A stretch of DNA of 7,349 nt from CAYYHA01 sp964471535 (GCA_964471535.1 CAYYHA010000218.1:1-7349); one strand, 5' to 3'; positions 1-6,310 are shown, counted from the stretch's first letter. The notes: a model not told the origin generated them from the letters alone. Numbers and translations: made by a program.

Positions 1-687
1 TGCAGCGCGGCCTACGAGCTGTTCGCCGGGCCCAAGGCGCGGGTGGTCGAGACGGTGCGCCGCCTCGGTGAGGCGCCGCTGCGCGTGCCGGGGGAGGACA
101 CAGAGCTCGAGCTGCGTCTCGGCCGGCCCACGGTCTCGATCGAGGGCGACCGGGCCACCGTCTTCGTGCGCGCCGACGTGCACGGGCGGATGCGGGGCGT
201 GCCCCTGCGCTGCCTCTGCGTCGAGCGGCTCGAACTGCGCCGGGGCGAGGCGGGCTGGGCGGTCGTCGGCTTCCCTCTGCCGCGCCTGAAGGGGGTCATC
301 GAGGCCCTCGACGCGCGCCACGCCGCCTTCGAGAGGCAGGACCTCGCCGCCTACGCCCGGCTCGTCCACGCCGACTACGAGGAGGAGGGCGTGGACAGGG
401 AGGGGCTGCTGCGGCGCCTTTCGCGGCTCTTCTCCGAGCAGGTGCTCGGGCAGCAGCAGATCGTGGAGCGGCACCTTCGCGTGGACGGGCGGGAGGCCAT
501 CGTCACCGAGACCTACCGCATCCGACAGGTCCACGCCGCGGCGGGCACGGCAGGGGCGACGGGGGCAGACGGCGCGAAGGACCCGTCCCACGGTGCGGCA
601 ACCGACGCCGGCTGGTCGCAGTACCGGGCGCGCTACCGCCTGCGGCCCACCCCAGGTGGGTGGCGCTTCGTGGGCGGGCTGTTATAG
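1..687 (+). CDS. Protein with tandem NTF2-like (SnoaL-type) segments, 5'-truncated
   Basis: The reading frame is open from the first base, so the true start lies upstream; a GTG at 43 is available but probably internal. The visible 228 residues look like two copies of an NTF2-like alpha+beta fold. The first, cut copy is residues 1 to about 94 and ends in strands leading to GWAVVGFPL. The second, about 96-228, begins with the helix pattern ALDARHAAFERQDLAAYARL and ends in YRARYRLRP followed by GGWRFVGGLL. Both copies close with strand-W-strand, the usual end of DUF4440/SnoaL-like domains. An Ala/Gly/Thr-rich insert (residues 178-204) interrupts the last strands of the second copy. NTF2-like folds serve as enzymes, ligand binders or assembly domains, so no reaction can be assigned. 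The TPR gene begins 12 bases after the stop, suggesting co-transcription. The gene is real by codon bias and operon position; the fold call is moderate. Confidence 0.75.
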   Translation, partial: CSAAYELFAGPKARVVETVRRLGEAPLRVPGEDTELELRLGRPTVSIEGDRATVFVRADVHGRMRGVPLRCLCVERLELRRGEAGWAVVGFPLPRLKGVIEALDARHAAFERQDLAAYARLVHADYEEEGVDREGLLRRLSRLFSEQVLGQQQIVERHLRVDGREAIVTETYRIRQVHAAAGTAGATGADGAKDPSHGAATDAGWSQYRARYRLRPTPGGWRFVGGLL

Positions 688-699
688 CGTCGGGGTCCG

Positions 700-1518
700 A
701 TGGACGAGGAGTTGAAGCACCTTCTGGCACTCGGGCAGGGTCACTACCTGCGCAAGGAGTACGCGAAGGCGGAGCGGTACCTCTCGCAGGTGGTGGAGCG
801 CAACCAGTCCTTCGCCGACGTCTACAACATGCTCGGCGTCATCTACCACGACCAGGGTCAGTTCGCGAAAGCGCGGCGGGCCTTCGAAGCGGCCCTGCGC
901 CTGAACCCCGCCTACACGGAGGCAGCGCTCAACCTGGCGGTCATCTACAACGACATGGGGCGGTACGCCGAGGCCAAGGAGGTCTACACCCGCGCGCTCT
1001 CCCGCACCGGTGGGGGCGAGGGCGAGATGGATCCCTTCGTCCGGGGGAAGATCGCCAACATGTATGCGGACATCGGGGACGCCTTCGCTTCGAGCGCGAT
1101 GTGGGACGAGGCCATCCGCGAGTACCGAAACGCCCTGGCGCTGTGCCCCAACTTCGTGGACATCCGCATGAAGCTGGCCGGCGCCCTGCGCGACAAGGGC
1201 GAGAAGGAGGAGGCCATCGAGGAGCTGCGCCGGGTCGTGGAGACGAAGCCCGAGTACCTGAAGGGGCACATCGCGCTGGGGGTGGCTCTTTACGCGGCCG
1301 GCCGCGTGTCCGAGGCGGTGACCTGCTGGGAAGGCGTGCTCGACCGAAACCCGGGGAACCGCACTGCCGAGATGTACCTGAAGCTCGTGCGCGCCGGGGG
1401 CGAGCCGTCGGGAGGGAGCACGGCCGTTGCAGCGGGTCCGGCGGGGACCGAAGCAGCTTCCAGCGCTGAAGGCGCAGCGGCTGCAGCGAGCCCGAAGTCG
1501 CCGGGCCAAGAGGGGTAA
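700..1518 (+). CDS. TPR-repeat protein
   Basis: This 272-residue protein is almost entirely tetratricopeptide repeats, helical hairpins that form a protein-binding superhelix. Six units can be read, at about 4-36, 39-71, 73-104, 117-151, 154-185 and 188-219. They show the typical alternation of small and aromatic residues and a Pro near the end, for example LGVIYHDQGQFAKA and LRLNP in unit 2. Unit 4 is stretched by a few residues (MYADIGDAFASSAMWDEA). The tail from about 232 is Ala/Gly/Ser/Pro-rich and probably disordered. No signal peptide or membrane segment is visible, so it is likely cytoplasmic. The ATG gives a natural TPR start and is preceded by a weak GGGG. It lies between the NTF2-like gene (12-base gap) and the M50 protease gene (5-base gap), so it may scaffold or recruit partners for them; that role is inference. 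The TPR identity is firm. Confidence 0.93.
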   Translation: MDEELKHLLALGQGHYLRKEYAKAERYLSQVVERNQSFADVYNMLGVIYHDQGQFAKARRAFEAALRLNPAYTEAALNLAVIYNDMGRYAEAKEVYTRALSRTGGGEGEMDPFVRGKIANMYADIGDAFASSAMWDEAIREYRNALALCPNFVDIRMKLAGALRDKGEKEEAIEELRRVVETKPEYLKGHIALGVALYAAGRVSEAVTCWEGVLDRNPGNRTAEMYLKLVRAGGEPSGGSTAVAAGPAGTEAASSAEGAAAAASPKSPGQEG

Positions 1519-1523
1519 CGCGC

Positions 1524-2156
1524 ATGGGCTTCGAGCTGGGGCGGGTGCTCGGCTTCCCGGTGCGGGTGGATCCCACCGCGATCCTCCTCCTCGTCGTCTT
1601 CGGCCTCTCCGCACCCACGCCCGTCTACGGGGCGATGGTGGTGGTCACCCTCATCCTCGCGGTGCTCCTCCACGAACTCGGGCACGCGCTGGTGGTCCAC
1701 CGCCTCGGCGGCCACCCCGAGATCACCCTCTACGGCCTCGGGGGGCTCACCTCCTACCGAATCCACCCCACCCACGCCCAGCAGTTCCTCATCTCCGTGG
1801 TGGGGCCAGGGGTGAACTTCCTCCTGGCGGCCCTGGCCTACCTCGTCCTGCGGGTCGTCCCGCCGACGCTCGGACAACTCCTTGTTTTTCTTGATATTTT
1901 TTGGTGGTACAACCTCATTCTCGGGGTCTTCAACCTCCTGCCCATCGTGCCGCTGGACGGGGGGCAGGCGATGCGAGCCCTCCTGCGTCGCTGGATCCCG
2001 CGCCGGGCTGACCTGGTGGCCGCGTGGATCTCGGTGCTTCTCGCAACGCCGATTGCTGCCTATGGCCTCGCGACCCGGAGCATGCTCCTCCTCATCATCT
2101 CGGCGCTGCTCGTCTGGCGGAACGCCCAGGCCATCCTCCAGGGTGGCGAGGCGTGA
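1524..2156 (+). CDS. Site-2-protease-type M50 membrane zinc metalloprotease
   Basis: This 210-residue integral membrane protein carries the M50 zinc-binding motif HELGH at residues 50-54, inside a hydrophobic helix. The second conserved motif, NLLPIVPLDGG, is at 137-147, where the Asp supplies the third zinc ligand in the family. Hydrophobic segments lie at about 19-30, 36-56, 88-112, 118-138, 163-180 and 186-198. M50 proteases cut transmembrane segments within the bilayer, typically releasing regulators such as anti-sigma factors or pro-sigma factors. This is a compact form: no PDZ domain (as in RseP) and no CBS domain (as in SpoIVFB-like members) is present, so substrate choice may rely on partners. 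The ATG follows AGAGGGG at 1509-1515, 8 bases away, inside the end of the TPR gene, which supports coupling. An unusually T-rich codon run encodes residues 120-127. The natural substrate is not shown by the sequence. Confidence 0.95.
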   Translation: MGFELGRVLGFPVRVDPTAILLLVVFGLSAPTPVYGAMVVVTLILAVLLHELGHALVVHRLGGHPEITLYGLGGLTSYRIHPTHAQQFLISVVGPGVNFLLAALAYLVLRVVPPTLGQLLVFLDIFWWYNLILGVFNLLPIVPLDGGQAMRALLRRWIPRRADLVAAWISVLLATPIAAYGLATRSMLLLIISALLVWRNAQAILQGGEA

Positions 2157-2163
2157 GCGCTCT

Positions 2164-2183
2164 GCGGGGCCGGTGGGCCCCGC
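2164..2183 (+). terminator. GC hairpin after the M50 gene, possible terminator
   Basis: A perfect 8-bp inverted repeat, GCGGGGCC and GGCCCCGC, is separated by the loop GGTG and begins 8 bases after the protease stop. The stem is very stable, but GATGATGGGG follows rather than a U-tract, so it is not a textbook intrinsic terminator. It could act as an mRNA 3'-end stabiliser, a pause or weak terminator, or part of the leader of the next gene. It does suggest the FHA gene is separated from the NTF2/TPR/M50 operon. Confidence 0.5.
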
Positions 2184-2216
2184 GATGATGGGGATCACAG
2201 CGGTGCGATTCTCCCC

Positions 2217-2244
2217 TTGATCCCAAGCGTGTTTTCCGGTCAAT
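2217..2244 (+). promoter_or_regulatory. Weak sigma70-like promoter candidate for the FHA gene
   Basis: TTGATC at 2217-2222 resembles a -35 element. A poor -10-like GTCAAT lies at 2239-2244 after a 16-base spacer, within an unusually A/T-containing stretch of an otherwise GC-rich gap. The -10 matches consensus at only three positions and would leave a very short leader before the GTG start at 2253. The call rests mainly on position: the 96-base gap after a hairpin is the natural place for a promoter. Confidence 0.22.
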
Positions 2245-2252
2245 GATGGGAC

Positions 2253-3164
2253 GTGGCCAAGGCCTACGCCCTCAAGTTCATCAGTGGGAAGTACCAGGGC
2301 GGAGAGTTCCCGCTCCTGCCCAACCGGGAGATCCTCATCGGGCGGTCGAGTGACCTGGACATGACCCTCGTCGAGGACATGGTCTCGCGCAAGCACGCGA
2401 AGATCATCACCACCGACGATGCGGTCATCATCCAGGACCTCGGCAGCACCAATGGCTCCTTCGTCAACGGGGAGAAGATCAAGAAGGCCCGCCTGAAAGA
2501 GGGCGATCGCATTCTCATCGGCACGAGCATCCTGAAGCTCATCGCCAAGGAGGTTGCGGCCACCGACGCCGACGAGGCGGCGGCGCGCGAGACGCTCGCC
2601 GCGGCGGGCTCCCGGAAGAAGGACTCCACGATGAGTGGGCGGATCGAGGACGTGCCCGTCCCCGATCTGTTGCAGCTCTTCCAGACGAGCCGGCGCAGCG
2701 GGGTCTTGGTGATCAAGGGGGAGCAGACCGCGAAGGTCTATCTGCGTGACGGTCGGGTGTGCTACGCGGTGATCGGGGAGGACCACGAGCTCGGCCCCCA
2801 GAAAGCGTTCAACCGCATCGTGGGCATGGACTCGGGGACCTTCGAGCTGAAGCCGCCCACCGACGAGGAGTTCATGATCGAACTCGACGAGCCGACCGAG
2901 GCCTTGCTGATGGAGGCGCTCCGGCAGCTCGACGAGCTGCGACGGCTCGAGGAGGATCTCCCCGACCCCGACGCGCCCCTCTCCCTCGAGCATCCGATGG
3001 TCGCGCCGCTGCGCGAGCTCGAGCCCGATCAGCTCGAGGTGCTGCAGCTCGTCCACAACTTCGGCACGTTGAAGGACGCGCTCGACAAGTCGGACATGAG
3101 CGACCTGGAGACCGCGCGGCACGTCCTGCACCTGCTCGAGAAGGGCTACGTGCGCGAGGCGTGA
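2253..3164 (+). CDS. FHA domain plus DUF4388 (PATAN-type) signalling protein
   Basis: This 303-residue protein has an N-terminal forkhead-associated domain (about 5-98) with the full phosphopeptide-binding signature: GRSSD at 30-34, SRKH at 45-48 and STNGSFVNG at 65-73. FHA domains bind phosphothreonine peptides, linking the protein to Ser/Thr kinase signalling. After a charged Ala-rich linker (about 99-126), a DUF4388/PATAN-type domain starts at MSGRIEDVPVPDLLQLFQ and runs to about 235. This domain is common in deltaproteobacterial gliding, type IV pilus and two-component proteins. The last segment (about 246-303) is helical and ends LEKGYV, resembling a winged-helix fold. No signal peptide or membrane segment is seen, so it is cytoplasmic. 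The start is GTG because an in-frame TGA lies at 2244-2246 and no other start fits; no good ribosome site is visible. Its phosphoprotein partner is not in the window. Confidence 0.93.
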   Translation: MAKAYALKFISGKYQGGEFPLLPNREILIGRSSDLDMTLVEDMVSRKHAKIITTDDAVIIQDLGSTNGSFVNGEKIKKARLKEGDRILIGTSILKLIAKEVAATDADEAAARETLAAAGSRKKDSTMSGRIEDVPVPDLLQLFQTSRRSGVLVIKGEQTAKVYLRDGRVCYAVIGEDHELGPQKAFNRIVGMDSGTFELKPPTDEEFMIELDEPTEALLMEALRQLDELRRLEEDLPDPDAPLSLEHPMVAPLRELEPDQLEVLQLVHNFGTLKDALDKSDMSDLETARHVLHLLEKGYVREA

Positions 3165-3183
3165 GCCGGGCCTGTAGGCCGGC
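3165..3183. terminator. GC hairpin in the convergent gap, next to the FHA gene stop
   Basis: Immediately after the TGA, GCCGGGCC and GGCCGGC can pair around a TGTA loop as a 7-bp stem with one bulged G. There is no U-tract on either strand. It may contribute to 3'-end formation for the + strand gene, but a GC-rich background gives such stems by chance. Confidence 0.3.
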
Positions 3184-3231
3184 CGCGGCCCGCAGTGGCC
3201 CGGGGCGGGGCGGCAACGCCGTAGCGTAGCC

Positions 3232-3252
3232 GGCGCCAGAGCAGGTGGCGCC
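3232..3252. terminator. Perfect 7-bp hairpin in the convergent gap, next to the lipoprotein stop
   Basis: GGCGCCA (3232-3238) and TGGCGCC (3246-3252) form a perfect stem around a 7-base loop, GAGCAGG. It sits about 25 bases beyond the stop of the minus-strand lipoprotein gene, between two convergent genes, the expected site for a two-way terminator. Neither strand carries a run of T after it, so any termination would be non-canonical or Rho-assisted. Confidence 0.4.
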
Positions 3253-3276
3253 CTTCGAAACGGCCTGGGAGACCGC

Positions 3277-4689
3277 TTATTCGAGGGTGCCGCTGGGGGC
3301 CTTGCCCGGCGTGGTGGGCAGGTTTTCGGTGACCGACTGGGCCCCAGGGTAGGGCGTCCGGCGCACGGTGGCGCTCTCCAGGAACCAGGTGGCCGGATCG
3401 TCGCCGGGGGACAGGCCGTTGAAGAGCGTGAACCCGTAGACGATGTCGTTCGACTTCAGGTAGCCCGCCCGCGTCTCGTACCCGTCCAAAGCGCCTGTGT
3501 TCGGGTTGAAGGAGACGCCCGTCTGATCCCGGGCGAGCAGCAGGTTCCGCGGCGTGATGTCGGCCTGCGACGGTTGGGCGGAGAGGGAGATCTCGTCCCG
3601 GTCATCGTGGGAGGCGATGGGGTTGAGGTTGGAGTCGATGAGGAAGAGCTGCAGGCTCGCGGTGGCGCCGCGGGCGACGTTCACCGTCAGGTTGGCCTGA
3701 TCGTCCACCAGCCACATGCCCAGCCCCGAGGCGACCGCCGCATCGGGATCGACACCGCCAGTGAGCATGATCTTGGCCCAGCGCCAGATGCGAGCCTCGC
3801 CGGTGGCGCTCACGCCCGGCCCGGTGTAGGCGCCATTTTCATCGGCGTCGAAGTAGGGCTCGCCCATGTCGTACTGCCCGTTGTCGTCGAGGTCCACGTA
3901 GGGCTCGCCGAGCAGGGTGTCTGGCGTACCGGGCTTCCCGCGGGTGTGCACGACCAGGGTTACGATCCCGTCCCGTGGGTTGCGGGTCCGGTTGGTGGCC
4001 GGGTCCAACCAGCGAGGCTCGCCGTCGGTGGCCGTGCCCGCCGGTTCCACGTCGACGGGAATCTGCCCCGGCGGCAGCACCCACTCGAGGCGGCCCGAGC
4101 GTTCGTCGATCTCGAAGTAGCCCACCTCGGACATGAACTGGAAGCGTACGAAGTCGGCGGGAATGGTGCGCTGATCCACGTCCTTCGCCGCCACGGTGCA
4201 GCCGACACGCAGCGGCTCGCTGTTCTGGGGAAGCCCTGCGTTGCGCAGCTCACAGAAGAAATTGAATGCGTTGCCATCGATGGGCGGCGGCTGCACCATC
4301 AGCAGGGTGGCGCTCGCCTGTTGTACTTGGTCGTATGGGTCGGTGTACGAGGCAGTGATGGCGACGGGCTTGCCTTCGGGCCCCACCTCCTCGTAGGGAC
4401 CCAGGTACTCGATGGTCCCCGCGCCGCCCACGGTCGAGACGTCGGCCTCCGTCTCGCCGTCTTCCCCGAGCTTCCCGTCGGAGACCTTCACCTTGATCTG
4501 TGTCCCGTCAGGTACCGGATTTCCCTGGAAGATCGCCCGGACCGTGAGGGTGGTGGTCGTCATGCCATCGGCGGGCAGTTCCTGGTCGGCGACCTCGATG
4601 ATGAGGACGCTCTGCGCGCCCCCCCCGCAGGCGGCGGTGGAGGCGAGGAGGAGGAAGGCGAGGAGTCCGCACGTGTGCTTCCGGCTCAT
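3277..4689 (-). CDS. Predicted surface lipoprotein with Ig-like region and calcium-loop motifs
   Basis: This 470-residue protein starts with MSRKH, a hydrophobic stretch (8-19) and the lipobox-like LASTAAC, with the lipidated Cys at 21 followed by GGG; Thr at -3 is tolerated but not ideal. It should be exported by Sec and anchored in the envelope. Residues 27-133 are beta-rich with VLIIEVADQELPADGMTTTTLTV and resemble invasin/Big-type Ig-like domains; the later region (about 325-440) is also beta-rich. Between them, DLDDNGQYDMGE (266-277) and DADENGAYTGPG (281-292) are two adjacent Asp/Asn/Gly loops of the sort that bind calcium in extracellular proteins. Cys146 and Cys164 could form a disulfide. 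No catalytic motif is seen, so a structural or adhesive role is inference. The start is fixed by the signal peptide; no clear Shine-Dalgarno precedes it. It diverges from the diguanylate cyclase gene and converges on the FHA gene. Confidence 0.9.
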   Translation of the reverse strand: MSRKHTCGLLAFLLLASTAACGGGAQSVLIIEVADQELPADGMTTTTLTVRAIFQGNPVPDGTQIKVKVSDGKLGEDGETEADVSTVGGAGTIEYLGPYEEVGPEGKPVAITASYTDPYDQVQQASATLLMVQPPPIDGNAFNFFCELRNAGLPQNSEPLRVGCTVAAKDVDQRTIPADFVRFQFMSEVGYFEIDERSGRLEWVLPPGQIPVDVEPAGTATDGEPRWLDPATNRTRNPRDGIVTLVVHTRGKPGTPDTLLGEPYVDLDDNGQYDMGEPYFDADENGAYTGPGVSATGEARIWRWAKIMLTGGVDPDAAVASGLGMWLVDDQANLTVNVARGATASLQLFLIDSNLNPIASHDDRDEISLSAQPSQADITPRNLLLARDQTGVSFNPNTGALDGYETRAGYLKSNDIVYGFTLFNGLSPGDDPATWFLESATVRRTPYPGAQSVTENLPTTPGKAPSGTLE

Positions 4690-4793
4690 GGGCGAAGTCT
4701 AGTGCAAAGGCGCAGCGGCCCGAAAGCGCCCGCGCAGCCGGCCGAGCCGCCGCCGACCCCTGGCCCGGCGGGCTTCAAGACCCCGGCGCCGCG
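4690..4793. promoter_or_regulatory. Divergent intergenic region, presumed promoters for both directions
   Basis: These 104 bases separate the starts of the lipoprotein (-) and the diguanylate cyclase (+), so each gene must be transcribed from here or from within its neighbour. On the minus strand TAGACT (4701-4696) matches a -10 box at four of six positions, but a partner -35 is poor and the box lies very close to the ATG. On the plus strand I find no convincing -35/-10 pair, and the GG/GC spacing needed for sigma54 is not met. The call is by position only. Confidence 0.35.
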
Positions 4794-5882
4794 ATGATAA
4801 GAGAACGTCACGTGACCGCGGGGACCCCAAATCCGCTTCTGACCTTGCCGGGAGAACAAGACTTCCGGGGCCGGAAGATCCTCATCGTCGACGACGACAC
4901 CCGGAACATCGCGTTCGTACGGGAGGGGCTCTCCGATGGCGGGTACGCCTTCCTCGAGGCGAGAAACGGCGAGGAAGCCCTCTCGCGGGTGCGCGATCAC
5001 CTCCCCGACCTGGTGATAAGCGACGTGGAGATGCCGGGGATGGGCGGCATCGAGCTGTGCCGCATCCTCAAGGCGAACCGGCGTTTCTCCTTCATCCCCG
5101 TCATCCTGATGACGGCGCGCGCCGACGCGCAGATGAAGATCGCGGGGCTGACGCAGGGGGCCGACGACTACCTCTTCAAGCCGGTGGATCTCCTGGAGCT
5201 AGGCGCGCGGGTGCGCTCGATGCTGCGGATCAAGGTGCTGCAGGACGAGATCCTCTCGGCCAACGAGCGCCTGCAGCAGATCAACGAGAAGCTGCAGGAG
5301 CTGTCGATGACCGATCCCCTCACCGGGATCTACAACCGCCTGTACTTCAACAAGCGCTTCCGCTACGAGTTCGAGCGGGCGAGGCGCTACCACGTGCCTT
5401 TGACCTGCATCATGATCGACATCGACCACTTCAAGGCGGTGAACGACGCCCACGGCCACCAGGCGGGAGACGCCGTCCTCGAGGCGGTCAGTCACACCCT
5501 GCTCACCGCGCTGCGGAAGGTGGACATCCTCGCCCGCTACGGTGGCGAGGAGATCGTGGCGCTGCTCCCCGAGACCCCTCTGGACAAGGGCGCCTACGTC
5601 GCCGAGCGCCTACGCCGGGCCGTGGCCGAGCACCCGGTGCACCTCGACGCGGAGAAGGACGCTGCGGCGGACCGGTCCCTCTCCGTGACCATCTCTCTCG
5701 GCGTCGCTGCGCTTCCCGAGGTGGCGGCGGCCTCCGAGGACGATCTCCTGCGCGAGGCCGACGAGGCCCTCTACCGGGCCAAGGCGAAGGGGCGCAACCG
5801 GGTGGAGGTCGGCGGCGCGGGGGTCGACGTGGCCGGCGCCGCGCCGGGTGAAGAAGCGGGCTCGGCAGGGGAGGAGCCGTGA
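4794..5882 (+). CDS. PleD-like response regulator / diguanylate cyclase (REC-GGDEF)
   Basis: This 362-residue protein joins a receiver domain (about 27-145) to a GGDEF domain (about 172-338). The receiver has the acidic pocket DDD at 33-35, the phospho-acceptor Asp77 (SDVEMPGMGG), Thr107 and Lys129 (FKP), so it should be phosphorylated by a histidine kinase that is not in this window. A coiled-coil helix (about 146-171) links the domains and probably drives dimerisation. The GGDEF domain shows DPLTGIYNR (174-182), IDIDHFKAVND (208-218) and the active-site variant GGEEI (250-254), so it should make cyclic di-GMP from two GTP. RKVD (241-244), five residues upstream, fits the inhibitory I-site RxxD. 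The Gly/Ala/Glu tail after 339 looks disordered. The ATG at 4794 lacks a ribosome site; a GTG at 4812, after AAGAGA, is an alternative start. It overlaps the next gene by one base. Confidence 0.95.
   Translation: MIRERHVTAGTPNPLLTLPGEQDFRGRKILIVDDDTRNIAFVREGLSDGGYAFLEARNGEEALSRVRDHLPDLVISDVEMPGMGGIELCRILKANRRFSFIPVILMTARADAQMKIAGLTQGADDYLFKPVDLLELGARVRSMLRIKVLQDEILSANERLQQINEKLQELSMTDPLTGIYNRLYFNKRFRYEFERARRYHVPLTCIMIDIDHFKAVNDAHGHQAGDAVLEAVSHTLLTALRKVDILARYGGEEIVALLPETPLDKGAYVAERLRRAVAEHPVHLDAEKDAAADRSLSVTISLGVAALPEVAAASEDDLLREADEALYRAKAKGRNRVEVGGAGVDVAGAAPGEEAGSAGEEP
4807..4816. promoter_or_regulatory. Perfect 10-bp palindrome GTCACGTGAC at the diguanylate cyclase start
   Basis: GTCACGTGAC is its own reverse complement. 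It lies 13 bases after the annotated ATG and contains the alternative GTG start at 4812. Such a site could bind a dimeric regulator, especially if translation really begins at the GTG so that this is leader DNA. It could equally be coincidence within coding sequence. Confidence 0.25.
5868..5876 (+). promoter_or_regulatory. Ribosome binding site that selects the ATG at 5882
   Basis: GGGGAGGAG sits at the end of the diguanylate cyclase gene, 5 bases before ATG at 5882 but only 2 bases before the GTG at 5879. The spacing favours the ATG, which overlaps the upstream stop as TGATG. This is the strongest Shine-Dalgarno match in the window. Confidence 0.75.
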
Positions 5883-6310
5883 TGGCCACGCGGCTCGGGG
5901 CGAGGGCCGGTCTGCCGCTGGCCGCCGTGCTCCTCCTCGCGGTCGGGCCCGCCTGTGACGAAGGGCTGCCCAGCGAGGGACCGGGCAAGGCCTTCGTCGT
6001 CTTCGTGGAGCGTGTCGCTGCGGGCCAGAAGGAAGCGGCGTGGCGCATGCTCTCGGCGGAGACCCGGCAAACCGCCGACAGCATGGCCCGGGTGGCGCGG
6101 GCCGCGCAGCGCGGGGGCGGCCCCCGCAACGGCCGAGAACTTCTCTTCGGCTCCGGACTCTCCCTGGCGCGACAGCTCGACACCGTCGAGGTGCTCGAGC
6201 AGACACAGACCACCGCCCGGCTGCGGGTGCGGGATCGCAGCGGGCAGACCCAAGAGGTGGAGATGCGCTTCGAGGACGGCGCCTGGCGCGTCCACCTCCC
6301 CCTGCGCTGA
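5882..6310 (+). CDS. Small exported NTF2-like protein, possible lipoprotein
   Basis: This 142-residue protein begins MATRLGAR, then a hydrophobic stretch (11-22) and GPAC with Cys25. This suits Sec export, but the residues before Cys are not a canonical lipobox, so lipidation is uncertain and simple cleavage is possible. The mature part starts with an acidic, Gly/Pro-rich patch. It then shows KAFVVFVERVAAGQKEAAWRML, SAETRQTADSMARVARAA and a terminal beta segment (VEVLEQTQTTARLRVRDR to WRVHLPLR). That order resembles the DUF4878/NTF2-like family: an opening helix, 'LS.ETR', then strands ending in a Trp-containing one. The function of such domains is mostly unknown. It is coupled to the diguanylate cyclase by the TGATG overlap, so it may sense or act in the envelope in the same pathway; this is inference. 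GTG at 5879 is a less likely alternative start. Confidence 0.82.
   Translation: MATRLGARAGLPLAAVLLLAVGPACDEGLPSEGPGKAFVVFVERVAAGQKEAAWRMLSAETRQTADSMARVARAAQRGGGPRNGRELLFGSGLSLARQLDTVEVLEQTQTTARLRVRDRSGQTQEVEMRFEDGAWRVHLPLR

Noticed and set aside
682..1614. 310-codon minus-strand frame
   Set aside because: It is antisense to the TPR gene, which has six readable repeats; the opposite translation has no motif.
1290..3131. 613-codon open frame on the minus strand
   Set aside because: It lies antisense to the end of the TPR gene, the M50 protease gene and most of the FHA gene, all of which have clear domains. Its translation is His/Glu/Arg/Pro-rich without recognisable domains, as expected for the complement of GC-rich coding DNA.
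4761..4776. TGGCCCGGCGGGCTTC as a sigma54 promoter before the diguanylate cyclase
   Set aside because: The GG and GC elements are not separated by the required 10 bases; TT falls where GC is needed.
3574..4797. 407-codon open frame on the plus strand
   Set aside because: It is antisense to the lipoprotein gene, which has a signal peptide and coherent beta-rich sequence. The plus-strand product is Val/Gly/His-rich and matches nothing recognisable.
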